From Kocuria palustris (GTDB lineage Bacteria > Actinomycetota > Actinomycetes > Actinomycetales > Micrococcaceae), in assembly GCF_016907795.1 (NCBI RefSeq), contig NZ_JAFBCR010000001.1, positions 2,604,001-2,668,000 on the forward strand: 64,000 bases of DNA, given 5' to 3'. Both the position numbers and the translations under genes were made by a program. Of the stretch, positions 11,630 to 20,578 are shown in pieces; the stretch's first letter is position 1, and every line of letters starts with the position of its first letter. The notes beneath the pieces are model-generated. The model was not told the DNA's origin. It made no database searches and saw nothing but the letters and a program-made list of their open reading frames with translations.

Positions 11630-12904
11630 ATGGAAGACAAGATCGTCGTCCGCGGCCGCACGTCCGTGAACGGGACGCTGCCGGTGCACGGCGCCAAGAA
11701 CAGCGTCCTCAAGCTGATGGCGGCCACGCTGCTGGCCGAGGGCCGCTCCACGATCACCAACGTCCCGGAGATCCAGGACGTCTCGATCATGGCGGAGCTG
11801 CTGCGGCGCCTGGGCTGCCAGGTCGACTACGACCGCGCCGGGCACACCGTGGCCATCGACGTTCCTGAGGCCCTGCACCACCAGGCCGACTACGACCTGG
11901 TCCGGGCCATGCGCGCCTCGATCTCGGTGCTGGGCCCGCTGACGGTGCGCAGCGGCGCGGCCGAGGTGGCCGTGCCCGGAGGCGACGCCATCGGCACCCG
12001 CGGCCTGGACATGCACCGCGCCGGGCTGGAGGCCATGGGCGCGCACCTGCGCACCGAGGGCGGCTACCTCAAGACCTCGGTCGACGGGCGGCTGCACGGC
12101 GCCCACTACCGCCTGCCGTACCCCTCGGTGGGGGCCACCGAGAACCTCATGACCGCAGCGACCCTGGCCGACGGCGTCACGGTGCTGGACAACGTGGCCC
12201 GCGAGCCGGAGATCGTGGACATCTGCCGCATGCTGGTGGACATGGGCGCTCAGATCGAGGGGATCGGCACCGGCACGCTCACGATCACAGGCGTGGAGCG
12301 GCTGCAACCGGTCATCCACCGCACCGTTCCGGATCGGATCGTGGCCGGCACCTGGGCCTTCGCCGCGGCGATCACCGGGGGAGAGGTCGTTGTGCAGGGC
12401 GCCGAGGCCGAGCACATGGAGGTCGTGCTCGACAAGCTGCGCGACGCCGGCTGCGAGATCGAGGTGCTCGACGACGGCTTCCGCGTCCGCGGGCCGCAGC
12501 GACCCAGCCCGGTGAACTTCTCGACCTTCCCGTACCCGGGCTTCCCCACGGACCTGCAGCCGTTCGCCGTCGCCCTCAACGCGGTGGCCGACGGGCCCGG
12601 CATGATCACCGAGAACGTCTTCGAGGCGCGCTGGGGCTTCACCGCCGAGCTCGAGCGGCTGGGCGCGGTCGTGCGCCTGGACGGTCACCACGCCTGGCTC
12701 AACGGTGTGGACGAGCTCTCCGGTGCGCCCGTCGAGGCCATGGACATCCGCGCCGGCGCCGCACTGGTCATCGCCGGCATGCGCGCCGACGGCGAGACGA
12801 TCGTGGGCGGAGTGGAGCACATCGACCGCGGCTACGAGCACTTCGTGGAGAACCTGACGGCAGCGGGCGCAGCCGTGGATCGCCGACTGCAGGGCGGCTT
12901 CTGA
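11630..12904 (+). CDS. murA: UDP-GlcNAc 1-carboxyvinyltransferase (MurA), Asp-type, copy 1
   Basis: MurA transfers enolpyruvate from PEP to UDP-GlcNAc, the first committed step of peptidoglycan synthesis. The 424-residue protein has the catalytic Lys/Asn segment (VHGAKNS, ~22) and the active-site loop [11 protein letters not shown], where Asp119 stands at the usual fosfomycin-reactive Cys position. The same substitution (Asp117) underlies intrinsic fosfomycin resistance of M. tuberculosis MurA. The start is ATG 11630 after AGGAAG; the frame opens earlier at 11558 but lacks a site there. An atp operon followed by murA and nucS is also seen in mycobacteria. A second copy lies at 58336. Confidence 0.93.
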   Translation: MEDKIVVRGRTSVNGTLPVHGAKNSVLKLMAATLLAEGRSTITNVPEIQDVSIMAELLRRLGCQVDYDRAGHTVAIDVPEALHHQADYDLVRAMRASISVLGPLTVRSGAAEVAVPGGDAIGTRGLDMHRAGLEAMGAHLRTEGGYLKTSVDGRLHGAHYRLPYPSVGATENLMTAATLADGVTVLDNVAREPEIVDICRMLVDMGAQIEGIGTGTLTITGVERLQPVIHRTVPDRIVAGTWAFAAAITGGEVVVQGAEAEHMEVVLDKLRDAGCEIEVLDDGFRVRGPQRPSPVNFSTFPYPGFPTDLQPFAVALNAVADGPGMITENVFEARWGFTAELERLGAVVRLDGHHAWLNGVDELSGAPVEAMDIRAGAALVIAGMRADGETIVGGVEHIDRGYEHFVENLTAAGAAVDRRLQGGF

Positions 12905-12921
12905 GCCGAGAGATCGCGGAC

Positions 12922-12967
12922 GGATCGGGCGTCGGCAGCACCGACGGGTGCCGCCTGCCCCCGATCC
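12922..12967. terminator. bidirectional terminator between murA and nucS
   Basis: GGATCGGG (12922-12929) and CCCGATCC (12960-12967) pair around a GC-rich inner hairpin in the short gap between convergent murA and nucS. Its position suits termination from both sides. Confidence 0.5.
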
Positions 12968-12968
12968 A

Positions 12969-13664
12969 TCAGAAGAGCCGCGAGTCGACGTCGTCCACGC
13001 CGCGCATGGCGTCGTAGTCGAGGGTGAGGCAGTCGATGCCGCGATCGGCGGCCAGGGTCCGCGCCTGCGGCTTGATCTGCTGCGCGGCGAAGATGCCGCG
13101 CACCGGGGCCAGGCGGGGGTCGCGGTTGAGCAGCTCGAGGTAGCGGGTCAGCTGCTCCACGCCGTCGATGTCACCGCGGCGCTTGAGCTCGATCGCGATC
13201 GTGGCGCCGGAGGTATCTCGGGCCAGGATGTCCACCGGTCCGATGGCCGTGGGGAACTCTCGGCGCACCAGCGTGGTGCCCGTGGACACCAGGTCCAGCT
13301 GCTCGGCAAGAAGGCGCTGCAGGTCGGCTTCCACGCCGTCCTTGATCAGCCCCGGGTCGACACCCAGGTCGTGGGAGAGCTCCTCATGGCGGGCGTGGAT
13401 CAGCACGCGCAGGACATCGTCGGACTTGGCGGCGCTGACGGTCCACACCTCGGTGACGCCGGCGGCAACCTGGTCCTCATCCGGGGCGGTCTCGACCAGC
13501 CGAGCCGGAGGGGACATCCAGTTCAGGGGCTTGTAGCTGCCGCCGTCGGAGTGCACGAGCACGGAGCCGTCGGCCTTCACCAGGAGGAGGCGACGGGCCA
13601 GGGGCAGGTGGGCCTTGAGGCGGCCCTCGTAGTCGACGGAGCAGTCAGCGATCACACAGCGCAC
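12969..13664 (-). CDS. nucS: mismatch-specific endonuclease NucS/EndoMS
   Basis: NucS cleaves both strands at mismatches and provides non-canonical mismatch repair in actinobacteria that lack MutS/MutL. The 231-residue protein starts [15 protein letters not shown], shows the N-terminal dimerisation/DNA-binding domain, and carries the RecB-like catalytic triad Asp145, Glu159, Lys161 ([17 protein letters not shown]). The final residues, DSRLF, resemble the C-terminal clamp-interacting tail described for NucS proteins. The frame is open 52 codons further upstream, but only the GTG at 13664 gives the conserved N-terminus. Confidence 0.94.
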   Translation of the reverse strand: MRCVIADCSVDYEGRLKAHLPLARRLLLVKADGSVLVHSDGGSYKPLNWMSPPARLVETAPDEDQVAAGVTEVWTVSAAKSDDVLRVLIHARHEELSHDLGVDPGLIKDGVEADLQRLLAEQLDLVSTGTTLVRREFPTAIGPVDILARDTSGATIAIELKRRGDIDGVEQLTRYLELLNRDPRLAPVRGIFAAQQIKPQARTLAADRGIDCLTLDYDAMRGVDDVDSRLF

Positions 13665-13848
13665 GGCCGACAGTCTCCCACAGCGGCCCCGCTCGAGCGG
13701 ACACGGCCATCCCTCAGCGAGGGTCGCCAGCCCTGTCCCGCGCTGCTGCGGAGGCTCTCGCGCCGGGCCTCCGTCTGCGCGGACGACGCGCCCGTGCGCT
13801 GACAGCGAGCGCCGCAGCAACGATGGGCAGAGGCGGCGATGCCGTCGC

Positions 13849-13854
13849 TAGACT
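13849..13854 (+). promoter_or_regulatory. -10 box, probably leaderless transcript
   Basis: TAGACT is followed by 7 bases and the ATG at 13862. There is no ribosome binding site, so transcription probably starts at or next to the start codon. Confidence 0.6.
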
Positions 13855-13861
13855 CGCAGGC

Positions 13862-14839
13862 ATGAGCATTCCTAGCGATCCCCGTATCCCCGCAGGCGCC
13901 GGCGCGGCCGAGTCCGCGCCGCAGGACGACCAGGCCCAGCAGCTGCCGGCCTCGGTGCGCGGAGCCGTCGACCTGGGCCAGGAGGCAGCCGCCCCGTCGG
14001 CAGGCGGCGAGCAGGGCCAGACGCAGGGCGGCGGCTACCGCCGGGACATCGAGACCGTCGAGCAGTTCCAGGACGTCGCCGAGCTCTCGGCCACGGTGCC
14101 GGTCGTGCTCGTGCTGTGGGCCGCGTACTCCGAGGGCTCCCGCACGTTCGTGGACGAGGTCGCCGCGCAGATCGACCGTCGCGCCGGTCGCCTGGTGCTG
14201 GGCGCGGTGGACATCGAGAAGCTGCCGCAGATCGCCGAGGCGCTGCAGGCCCAGTCGGTGCCCACCACCGTTGCCATGATCGGCGGGCGCCCCGTGCCGA
14301 TCGGACAGTCGGCGATCCCCATGGACCAGCTGAGCTCGCTGTTCGACGAGCTGCTGCAGCTGGCCGAGCAGAACGGCGTCTCCGGCACCGCCGAGCCGAC
14401 CGCGGGGCAGGAGGAGCAGAAGCCGCTCCCGCCGCTGCACCAGGAGGCCATGGACCGCATGGAGGCCGGCGACCTCGACGGCGCCAAGGCCAGCTACGAG
14501 CAGGCCCTGAAGGAGAACCCGGGCGATCACGAGGCCAAGCTCGCCCTGGCCCAGGTCGAGCTGCTGCGCCGCGTCACCGCCATGGATGCCGCCGCGGTGC
14601 GCCAGGCCGCGGCACAGGACCCGCAGGACATCCCCGCCCAGCTGGACGTGGCGGATCTGGATGTCTCGGGCGGTCACGTGGAGGACGCCTTCACTCGACT
14701 GCTGCAGCTCGTGCGGCGCACGGCCGGAGAGGAGCGGGAGACCGTCCGACAGCGGCTCGTCGAGCTCTTCGATGTGGTGGGCTCGGAGGACCCCCGCGTC
14801 GTGGCGGCACGGGGGCAGCTGATGCGCGCCCTCTTCTGA
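13862..14839 (+). CDS. thioredoxin-fold/TPR protein of the YbbN (CnoX) type lacking CXXC
   Basis: The 325-residue protein has a low-complexity Gln/Ala-rich N-terminus (~1-55), a thioredoxin-like domain (~60-165) and a C-terminal TPR-like helical region (EALKENPGDHEAKLALAQVE near 215-235). In the active-site position the usual WCGPC is replaced by WAAYSEGS, so it cannot do thiol-disulfide chemistry there. This architecture matches YbbN/CnoX co-chaperones, which hand substrates to chaperones. A thioredoxin-type gene near murA-nucS is also found in M. tuberculosis (Rv1324). Function here is inferred from family. Confidence 0.75.
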   Translation: MSIPSDPRIPAGAGAAESAPQDDQAQQLPASVRGAVDLGQEAAAPSAGGEQGQTQGGGYRRDIETVEQFQDVAELSATVPVVLVLWAAYSEGSRTFVDEVAAQIDRRAGRLVLGAVDIEKLPQIAEALQAQSVPTTVAMIGGRPVPIGQSAIPMDQLSSLFDELLQLAEQNGVSGTAEPTAGQEEQKPLPPLHQEAMDRMEAGDLDGAKASYEQALKENPGDHEAKLALAQVELLRRVTAMDAAAVRQAAAQDPQDIPAQLDVADLDVSGGHVEDAFTRLLQLVRRTAGEERETVRQRLVELFDVVGSEDPRVVAARGQLMRALF

Positions 14840-14871
14840 GCAGAGCCTCTCCGCCGGCCCCTCCTCTCCTC

Positions 14872-14889
14872 GGGGGGGGGGGGGGGGGG
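14872..14889 (+). repeat. 18-G homopolymer tract
   Basis: Eighteen consecutive G residues lie between the YbbN-like gene and the ABC transporter, 60 bases before the -10 box of the transporter. Such tracts are prone to slippage and to sequencing error. Confidence 0.95.
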
Positions 14890-14895
14890 CGGTGC

Positions 14896-14940
14896 GCGCC
14901 CCGGCGATCCTCCTCCCAGCGGGGGAGGCGACCGGGGCGC
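14896..14940 (+). terminator. hairpin downstream of the YbbN-like gene
   Basis: GCGCCCCGG (14896-14904) pairs exactly with CCGGGGCGC (14932-14940), with a further inner CCTCC/GGAGG stem. It is a probable terminator for the upstream gene and sits directly before the next promoter. Confidence 0.5.
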
Positions 14941-14949
14941 TGTCGTGCC

Positions 14950-14955
14950 TATCGT
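14950..14955 (+). promoter_or_regulatory. -10 box, probably leaderless transcript
   Basis: TATCGT lies 6 bases before the ATG at 14962, with no ribosome binding site between. Confidence 0.6.
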
Positions 14956-14961
14956 GGATCC

Positions 14962-15756
14962 ATGACGCAGATCCCCATCCCGCCCTCCGAATCCGCGGTG
15001 AGCCTGCGCGGGCTCACGAAGGTCTTCGGGTCCTCGAAGAGCCCGTCCGTGGCCGTCGACCGGCTGAGCCTGGACGTTCCGCGCGGGGCCTTCTACGGCC
15101 TGGTGGGCCGCAACGGCGCCGGCAAGACCACTGCGCTGTCCATGCTCACGGGGCTGCTGCGCCCCACGGAGGGACAGGCCTTCGTCTCCGGGATCGACGT
15201 CTGGGCGGATCCTCGAGCCGCGAAGGCCAGGATGGGGGTGCTTCCGGACGGGGTGCGGCAGTTCGACCGCCTGGCCGGTCGCCAGCTCGTGACCTACTCG
15301 GGCCTGCTGCGCGGCATGGATCGGGAGACGGTCGCCCAGCGCACCGAGGATCTGCTGCGGGCCATGGATCTCGTGGAGGCCGCGGGCACCGCTGTGCAGG
15401 ACTACTCGGCGGGCATGACCAAGAAGATCGCCCTGGCGGCGGCCATGATCCACGCACCTGATCTGCTGGTGCTCGACGAGCCGTTCGAGGCCGTCGACCC
15501 CGTCTCGGCGGCGCGGATCCGCGAGCTGCTGCACGGCTTCGCCCAGGCTGGCGGCACGGTGATCGTCTCCAGCCACGTGATGGACCTGGTCCAGCGGATG
15601 TGCGACCACGTGGCGATCATGGACGGCGGCGTGCTGAAGGCCGCCGGGACCGTCGACGAGGTCCGCGGCGAGCGCTCCCTCGAGGAGGTCTTCGTGGACA
15701 CCGTCGGCGGCGTCCAGGGCGCAGGGGAGGAGCTGACGTGGCTGAAGCCCCGATGA
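14962..15756 (+). CDS. ABC transporter ATP-binding protein
   Basis: The 264-residue ATPase energises an ABC transporter. Walker A GRNGAGKTT is at residues 49-57, the signature YSAGMTKK at ~148-155 (a variant of LSGGQ), and Walker B LLVLDEP at 168-174, followed by the H-loop (SSHVMDL). It is of the ABC-2 exporter type. The adjacent gene encodes its probable membrane partner with overlapping reading frames. Substrate is unknown. The ATG at 14962 is set by the close -10 box. Confidence 0.9.
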   Translation: MTQIPIPPSESAVSLRGLTKVFGSSKSPSVAVDRLSLDVPRGAFYGLVGRNGAGKTTALSMLTGLLRPTEGQAFVSGIDVWADPRAAKARMGVLPDGVRQFDRLAGRQLVTYSGLLRGMDRETVAQRTEDLLRAMDLVEAAGTAVQDYSAGMTKKIALAAAMIHAPDLLVLDEPFEAVDPVSAARIRELLHGFAQAGGTVIVSSHVMDLVQRMCDHVAIMDGGVLKAAGTVDEVRGERSLEEVFVDTVGGVQGAGEELTWLKPR

Positions 15757-17480
15757 CCCCGCAGGGACCCGCCTCCGAGACCTCCGTGCAAGATGCCGGG
15801 ACCGGGGAAGCCGCACCGCAGGATCTGACCGCTCGGCAGGCGGCGACTTCCCTGCCCGCCCCTGGCGGGAGCGCGAGCGTGAAGGGCCCGTCGGCCGCAG
15901 CCACGGCGCGGCTGGTCGTCGGCCTCAAGGCGCGACTGACCGCGGCGGCCATGCGCCGCAGCACCTGGACCCTGGTGGGCACGATCCTGGGCGGGCTCTA
16001 CCTGCTCGGCCTCGTGGTCTTCTGGGGCGGCATGGCCTGGGTCGGCGGAAGCGGCGCCGAGCCCCGAGCGGTCGCGGTGCCGGTCGTGCTGGTCGGTGCG
16101 GCCGCCACGGTCGGCTGGTGGGTCGCCTCCCTGGTCACCGGGCGGGCCGATGCCACGGTGCACGCCGGTCGCTTCGCCCTGTATCCCGTCCCGCGCTCCG
16201 GACTGGCCCTGGGCCAGCTGCTCAGCGCGGCCGTGGGGCTGGCGGGGCCGTTCACGCTGCTGGGGCTCCTGGCGCTGAGCCTGGCCTGGCGCGCCACCCC
16301 GATCGCACTGATCAGCTCCCTCGTGCTGATCCCCGTCGCCTGGGGGCTCATGGTCCTGGGCAACCGGTGCCTGGCTGCCGGGCTGGAGGGCCTGCAGCGC
16401 AGCCGGCTGCTCGGCGATGCCGCCTCCGTGCTGGGACTGGCCTTGCTGGTCCTGATGGGGCCGGTGATCGGCGGTCTGACCGGTCTGCTGGCAGGTGGCG
16501 GGCTCGACCTCGAGCGGATCGCCGCGGGGGTGTCGTGGACCCCCTGGGGAGCACTGTGGGCGATCCCCGCCGACATGGCCGAAGGCTTCCTGCTGCACGC
16601 TGCGGGTCGGCTCGCCGTGGTCGCTGCGACGGGCATCGTCGTGTGGCTGCTCTGGGCTCGTCTGCTCGAGCGCTCGCTGGAGCATTCGACGGCACCGGTG
16701 CGGGGCACGGCCTCTCGCGTGCGCGGCGCCGGGCTGCTGGGCCGAGTGCCCGCGACCCCGTGGGCCGCCGTGGCGGCGCGCAGCATCATCTACTGGCTCA
16801 AGGACCCGCGCTACGCGGCCTCGATCGTGCTGATCCCCGTGATGCTGGGCCTGCTGTGGTTCAACTCGGGCCCAGGGGAGGGCGGGCCTCTGCTGTTCGC
16901 GGGACCGCTCGTGGCCGCCATGATGGGCTTCACGATCTCGGCCGATGTGGCCTACGACCACTCGGCGTTCAGCCTGCACGTGCTCAGCGGGATCCGAGGC
17001 CGCGACGACCGCCTGGGCAGGCTGATCTCGCTGTGCGTCGTGGGAGGGGCGCTGAGCATCGCGGCCCTGCTGTTCGGCGCGGCGATGACCCAGACCTGGC
17101 ACCTGCTTCCCGGTGTGATCGGCATGAGCCTGCTCGGGCTTCTCGGCGGGGGCGGCATCAGCTCCGTGCTCTCGGCGCGCTACACCTATCCCGTGCCGCT
17201 GCCGGGCGATTCGCCCCTGAAGACGCCGCCGGGCTTCACCTTCCTCAACGTGCTGGTGCAGATGGCCGTCATGGTCCTGATCGGAGCCGTGACGATGCTG
17301 GCCGGCATCCCGCTGGTGGTCCAGATGATCACCGGACAGGATCTGTGGGGCTGGCTCGGCCTCGCCGTCGGTGTCATCGGCGGGCTGGGCCTGGCCTGGG
17401 GCGGCGTCGTCCTCGGCGGCAGGTGGCTCGAGGCCCGGGCGCCGGAGCTGTACCAGCAGGTCTCGTCCTACCGCTCCTGA
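15738..17480 (+). CDS. ABC-2 type transporter permease
   Basis: The 580-residue protein has a polar ~65-residue N-terminus and about 12 hydrophobic segments, consistent with a fused or large ABC-2 permease. It follows the ATPase gene and overlaps its end. The GTG at 15738 is chosen because AGGGGAGG at 15723-15730 is ideally spaced; an in-frame ATG at 15753 overlapping the upstream stop as ATGA is the alternative. The cargo cannot be told from sequence. The central domain between helices carries basic and Arg-rich loops. Confidence 0.8.
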   Translation: MAEAPMTPQGPASETSVQDAGTGEAAPQDLTARQAATSLPAPGGSASVKGPSAAATARLVVGLKARLTAAAMRRSTWTLVGTILGGLYLLGLVVFWGGMAWVGGSGAEPRAVAVPVVLVGAAATVGWWVASLVTGRADATVHAGRFALYPVPRSGLALGQLLSAAVGLAGPFTLLGLLALSLAWRATPIALISSLVLIPVAWGLMVLGNRCLAAGLEGLQRSRLLGDAASVLGLALLVLMGPVIGGLTGLLAGGGLDLERIAAGVSWTPWGALWAIPADMAEGFLLHAAGRLAVVAATGIVVWLLWARLLERSLEHSTAPVRGTASRVRGAGLLGRVPATPWAAVAARSIIYWLKDPRYAASIVLIPVMLGLLWFNSGPGEGGPLLFAGPLVAAMMGFTISADVAYDHSAFSLHVLSGIRGRDDRLGRLISLCVVGGALSIAALLFGAAMTQTWHLLPGVIGMSLLGLLGGGGISSVLSARYTYPVPLPGDSPLKTPPGFTFLNVLVQMAVMVLIGAVTMLAGIPLVVQMITGQDLWGWLGLAVGVIGGLGLAWGGVVLGGRWLEARAPELYQQVSSYRS

Positions 17481-17554
17481 GCCGCGCCGTGAGGGTGGCC
17501 GGACGCACAGGCCCGCAAGGCCCTGAGCTGGGGAGAGGCGTCGGGCGCGCGGAG

Positions 17555-17560
17555 TACACT
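17555..17560 (+). promoter_or_regulatory. -10 box, probably leaderless transcript
   Basis: TACACT lies 7 bases before the ATG at 17568 without a ribosome binding site. Confidence 0.6.
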
Positions 17561-17567
17561 GGCCGTC

Positions 17568-17885
17568 ATGAGCTTCCACGACGAAACCCTCCCCGTGGCG
17601 GGTCCCTGGCCCTTCGGCGGGGGAACCTCGAACGAGCCCGTCGGCGGCACCTCGACCCTCGAGCGGGAGGAGACCCGCACCTTCGAGGAGCCTGGCGATC
17701 ACGAGCGCTTCGCCCACTACGTCCGCAAGGAGAAGATCACGGAGTCGGCCGTCACCGGCGATCCCGTGATCGCACTGTGCGGCAAGGTCTGGGTCCCGGG
17801 CCGCGATCCGGAGAAGTTCCCGGTCTGCCCCACCTGCAAGGAGATCTACGACGGCCTGCGCGCTCCGCAGGACGGCGGCAAGTGA
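17568..17885 (+). CDS. DUF3039 family zinc-ribbon-like protein
   Basis: The 105-residue actinobacterial protein has a disordered N-terminal third and a conserved core HYVRKEKITESAVTGDPV-ALCG ending in FPVCPTCKEIY. His50, Cys71, Cys87 and Cys90 form a plausible zinc site. Members of DUF3039 are common in actinobacteria and of unknown function. It sits just before the DEAD/DEAH helicase but has its own promoter and terminator, so co-function is only a possibility. Confidence 0.85.
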   Translation: MSFHDETLPVAGPWPFGGGTSNEPVGGTSTLEREETRTFEEPGDHERFAHYVRKEKITESAVTGDPVIALCGKVWVPGRDPEKFPVCPTCKEIYDGLRAPQDGGK

Positions 17886-17904
17886 TCTGAGACCGCGTGC
17901 GCTC

Positions 17905-17928
17905 GGCCCCGTCGGGATCGACGGGGCC
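17905..17928 (+). terminator. terminator after the DUF3039 gene
   Basis: A perfect 10-bp stem (GGCCCCGTCG / CGACGGGGCC) with a GGAT loop is followed by TTGCTCGT, 20 bases after the DUF3039 stop. Confidence 0.75.
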
Positions 17929-18059
17929 TTGCTCGTGCGCCCCCGCGCGCCCTCAGCTCGGCCCGCGCCACCCCCGCCCCCGCAGCGATTGCGGGGCGCC
18001 CCCCGCGGCGCGTCCGCACGACGCCCGCCACGCGATCCGCGAAAGGACCTGCCCAGCCC

Positions 18060-19865
18060 GTGTCCGATGACTCCCAGCCCTCACTGTTCGGCGGCCCGGC
18101 CGCCGAGATGCCTCCCGCCTACCCCGAGCGCGCCGCCTGGGGCACAGCGGGGAAGCTGCGCGCCTGGCAGGCAGAGGCCCTGGAGAAGTACTTCGCCGCC
18201 GAGCCGCGCGACTTCATGGCCGTGGCCACGCCCGGCGCCGGCAAGACGACGTTCGCGCTGCGCCTGGCCCGGGAGCTCGTGGACCGCGGGACCATCAACC
18301 GGATCACCGTGGTGTGCCCCACCGAGCACCTCAAGCGGCAGTGGGCGGATGCCGCCGCGCGCGTGAACCTGGCGATCGACCCCAATTTCAAGAACGCCGA
18401 CGGCAGCCATGCCCGCGGGTTCATCGGAGTCGCGCTGACCTACGCGCAGGTCGGCATGAAGCCGCTGCTGCACCGGGCGCGCACCGAGCAGGGCCGCACG
18501 CTGGTGATCATGGACGAGATCCACCACGCCGGCGACTCCCGCTCCTGGGGCGACGGCCTCAAGGAGGCCTTCGAGCCCGCCGCGCGCCGTCTGGCTCTGA
18601 CCGGCACGCCCTTCCGCTCGGACACCTCGCCGATCCCGTTCGTCACGTACCAGGAGGACAAGGACGGCATCCGCCGCTCGAAGGCCGACTACACCTACGG
18701 CTACGGCGACGCCCTCAAGGACCACGTGGTCAGGCCCGTGATCTTCATGGCGTACTCGGGACAGATGCGCTGGCGCACCTCGGCAGGCGAGGAGATGGCC
18801 GCCGAGCTCGGCGAGGGCTTCACCAAGTCGATCACCGCTCATGCCTGGCGCACGGCCCTGGCTCCCGACGGCGCCTGGATCCCCTCCGTGCTCCAGGGCG
18901 CCGACCGCCGCCTGACCGAGGTCCGGCGCACGGTCCCCGATGCCGGGGCGCTGGTGATCGCCACGGATCACCAGGACGCCAAGGCCTACGCCGCTCTGCT
19001 CGAGCGGATCACGGGCGAGAAGCCCACCGTCGTGCTCTCGGACGACAAGGGCGCCTCCGAGCGGATCGAGGCCTTCGCGGAGGGGGATCAGCGCTGGATG
19101 GTGGCCGTGCGCATGGTCTCCGAGGGCGTCGACGTCCCCCGCCTGGCCGTGGGCGTGTACGCCACCTCCACGTCCACCCCGCTGTTCTTCGCCCAGGCGG
19201 TCGGGCGCTTCGTGCGCTCGCGCAAGCGCGGGGAGACCGCCTCGATCTTCCTGCCCTCGGTGCCGCTGCTGATGGCGCACGCCAACGAGATGGAGCTCGA
19301 GCGCGATCACGCCCTGGACCGTCCCGTGGCGCAGGGCCCGGACTTCGTGGACCTCTCGGAACAGGGGTGGGACGACGACGAGCTCGCGGCCGCCAATCGC
19401 GAGGAGAAGGCCTCCTCGCAGCTGGCCGGCGGCGAGTTCAAGGCCCTGGAATCGGACGCGTCGTTCCATGGCGTGCTCTTCGACGGCGGCGAGTTCGGCG
19501 GCGGCGTGGCCGCCGGCACCGACGAGGAGGCCGACTACCTCGGCATCCCGGGTCTGCTGGATGCCGAGCAGGTCACCACGCTGCTGCGCGAGCGGCAGTC
19601 CGAGCACGCCCGTCGGCGCTCGCAGTCGACAGCCGATCAGTCGCAGCAGGCGTCGTCCGTTCCGGATCACCGCCGGCTCAAGGAGCTGCGCAAGAAGCTG
19701 TCGCAGAACGTCTCGGCCTGGTCCGCGCGTACGGGCACGCCGCACGGCGTGATCCACAACGACCTGCGCCGCGAGTGCGGGGGACCGGCCGTGGCCCAGG
19801 CCACCGAGGAGCAGATCGAGGCGCGGATCGCCAAGATGCAGAACTGGTTCGTGGGGCGGAAGTAG
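18060..19865 (+). CDS. DEAD/DEAH-box superfamily 2 helicase
   Basis: The 601-residue protein contains an SF2 helicase core: a Q-motif-like WGTAGKLRAWQAEAL, Walker A TPGAGKTT (57-64), DEIHH (152-156; DEAD/H box), TGTPFRSD (motif III region) and a motif VI-like AQAVGRFVRSRK. The C-terminal ~190 residues are charged and less conserved. It resembles RAD25/XPB-like bacterial helicases involved in DNA metabolism, but the specific role is unknown. The N-terminus contains QPSLF (residues 6-10), close to the consensus beta-clamp-binding motif. The GTG at 18060 follows GAAAGGA. Confidence 0.85.
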   Translation: MSDDSQPSLFGGPAAEMPPAYPERAAWGTAGKLRAWQAEALEKYFAAEPRDFMAVATPGAGKTTFALRLARELVDRGTINRITVVCPTEHLKRQWADAAARVNLAIDPNFKNADGSHARGFIGVALTYAQVGMKPLLHRARTEQGRTLVIMDEIHHAGDSRSWGDGLKEAFEPAARRLALTGTPFRSDTSPIPFVTYQEDKDGIRRSKADYTYGYGDALKDHVVRPVIFMAYSGQMRWRTSAGEEMAAELGEGFTKSITAHAWRTALAPDGAWIPSVLQGADRRLTEVRRTVPDAGALVIATDHQDAKAYAALLERITGEKPTVVLSDDKGASERIEAFAEGDQRWMVAVRMVSEGVDVPRLAVGVYATSTSTPLFFAQAVGRFVRSRKRGETASIFLPSVPLLMAHANEMELERDHALDRPVAQGPDFVDLSEQGWDDDELAAANREEKASSQLAGGEFKALESDASFHGVLFDGGEFGGGVAAGTDEEADYLGIPGLLDAEQVTTLLRERQSEHARRRSQSTADQSQQASSVPDHRRLKELRKKLSQNVSAWSARTGTPHGVIHNDLRRECGGPAVAQATEEQIEARIAKMQNWFVGRK

Positions 19866-19943
19866 GAGGCACCGGGGCGAGACGCTTCGATGCGGAAAGT
19901 CCCGCCGCAGCAGGCGCAGCGCGTCGGTGCGAGGCGGGCCCCG

Positions 19944-20564
19944 TCAGCCGCGCACGACCTCCACGCCTGCGTCGTCGAGCTCGTCGATGACGTCCTCGAG
20001 GGAATCGGGGGAGACGGCGGCGCTCAGGCTCAGCAGCACCCGGGTCTCGTAGCCGGCGTCGGCGGCGTCCAGGGCGGTGGCGCGCACGCAGTGATCGGCG
20101 GCCAGGCCCACGATGTCCACGGCCTCGATCTCCCGATCGCGCAGCCAGTCGTCCAGGCCGATCGGCTCCTCGTCCTCGGCCTCGTCGTCCTCCTCCACCG
20201 CCCCCAGGGGCGTGGAGGTCTCCGGGGCCAGGACGCCCTCGAAGCCCGAGTAGGCGGCTTCGTATTCGCCCTTGCGGAACCAGGCCTCGATGCGGTCGGT
20301 CTCGAACTCGTCGTGGGTGTCGGCGCCCTCGGTCTCGGCCACGCAGTGCACGGGCCACGAGGTCCGGAAATCAGGGTCCTCGGAGAAGTGCGAGCCCGGC
20401 GAGATGTGCCAGTCCAGGGTCCCCACGATCGCCTCGTAGTCCCCGTGGTGCTGCTCGATGTGCTCGGAGATCGCCGCCGCGACGTCCGAGCCGCCGTCGA
20501 CGGCCAGGGAGCCGCCCTCGCAGAAGTCGTTCTGGACGTCCACGACGATCAGTGCAGTGCGCAT
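19944..20564 (-). CDS. pncA: nicotinamidase (isochorismatase superfamily)
   Basis: PncA hydrolyses nicotinamide to nicotinate for NAD salvage, and also activates pyrazinamide in mycobacteria. All expected residues are present in this 206-residue protein: catalytic Asp9, Lys98 and Cys159 (AADHCVRAT), and metal ligands Asp51, His53, His73 (DWHISPGSHF). An acidic insertion (residues ~115-135, rich in Glu/Asp) separates the Lys and Cys motifs and is unusual. It lies 14 bases after pncB on the same strand, so the operon makes nicotinate and then uses it. Confidence 0.92.
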   Translation of the reverse strand: MRTALIVVDVQNDFCEGGSLAVDGGSDVAAAISEHIEQHHGDYEAIVGTLDWHISPGSHFSEDPDFRTSWPVHCVAETEGADTHDEFETDRIEAWFRKGEYEAAYSGFEGVLAPETSTPLGAVEEDDEAEDEEPIGLDDWLRDREIEAVDIVGLAADHCVRATALDAADAGYETRVLLSLSAAVSPDSLEDVIDELDDAGVEVVRG

Positions 20565-20578
20565 GAGGAGGGTTCCCT

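Noticed and set aside
15402-17717. Minus-strand open frame of about 770 codons opposite the ABC permease and DUF3039 genes
   Set aside because: Low-complexity Gln/Arg/Gly composition and no family motif; the opposite strand encodes clear ABC transporter proteins. Typical high-GC antisense frame.
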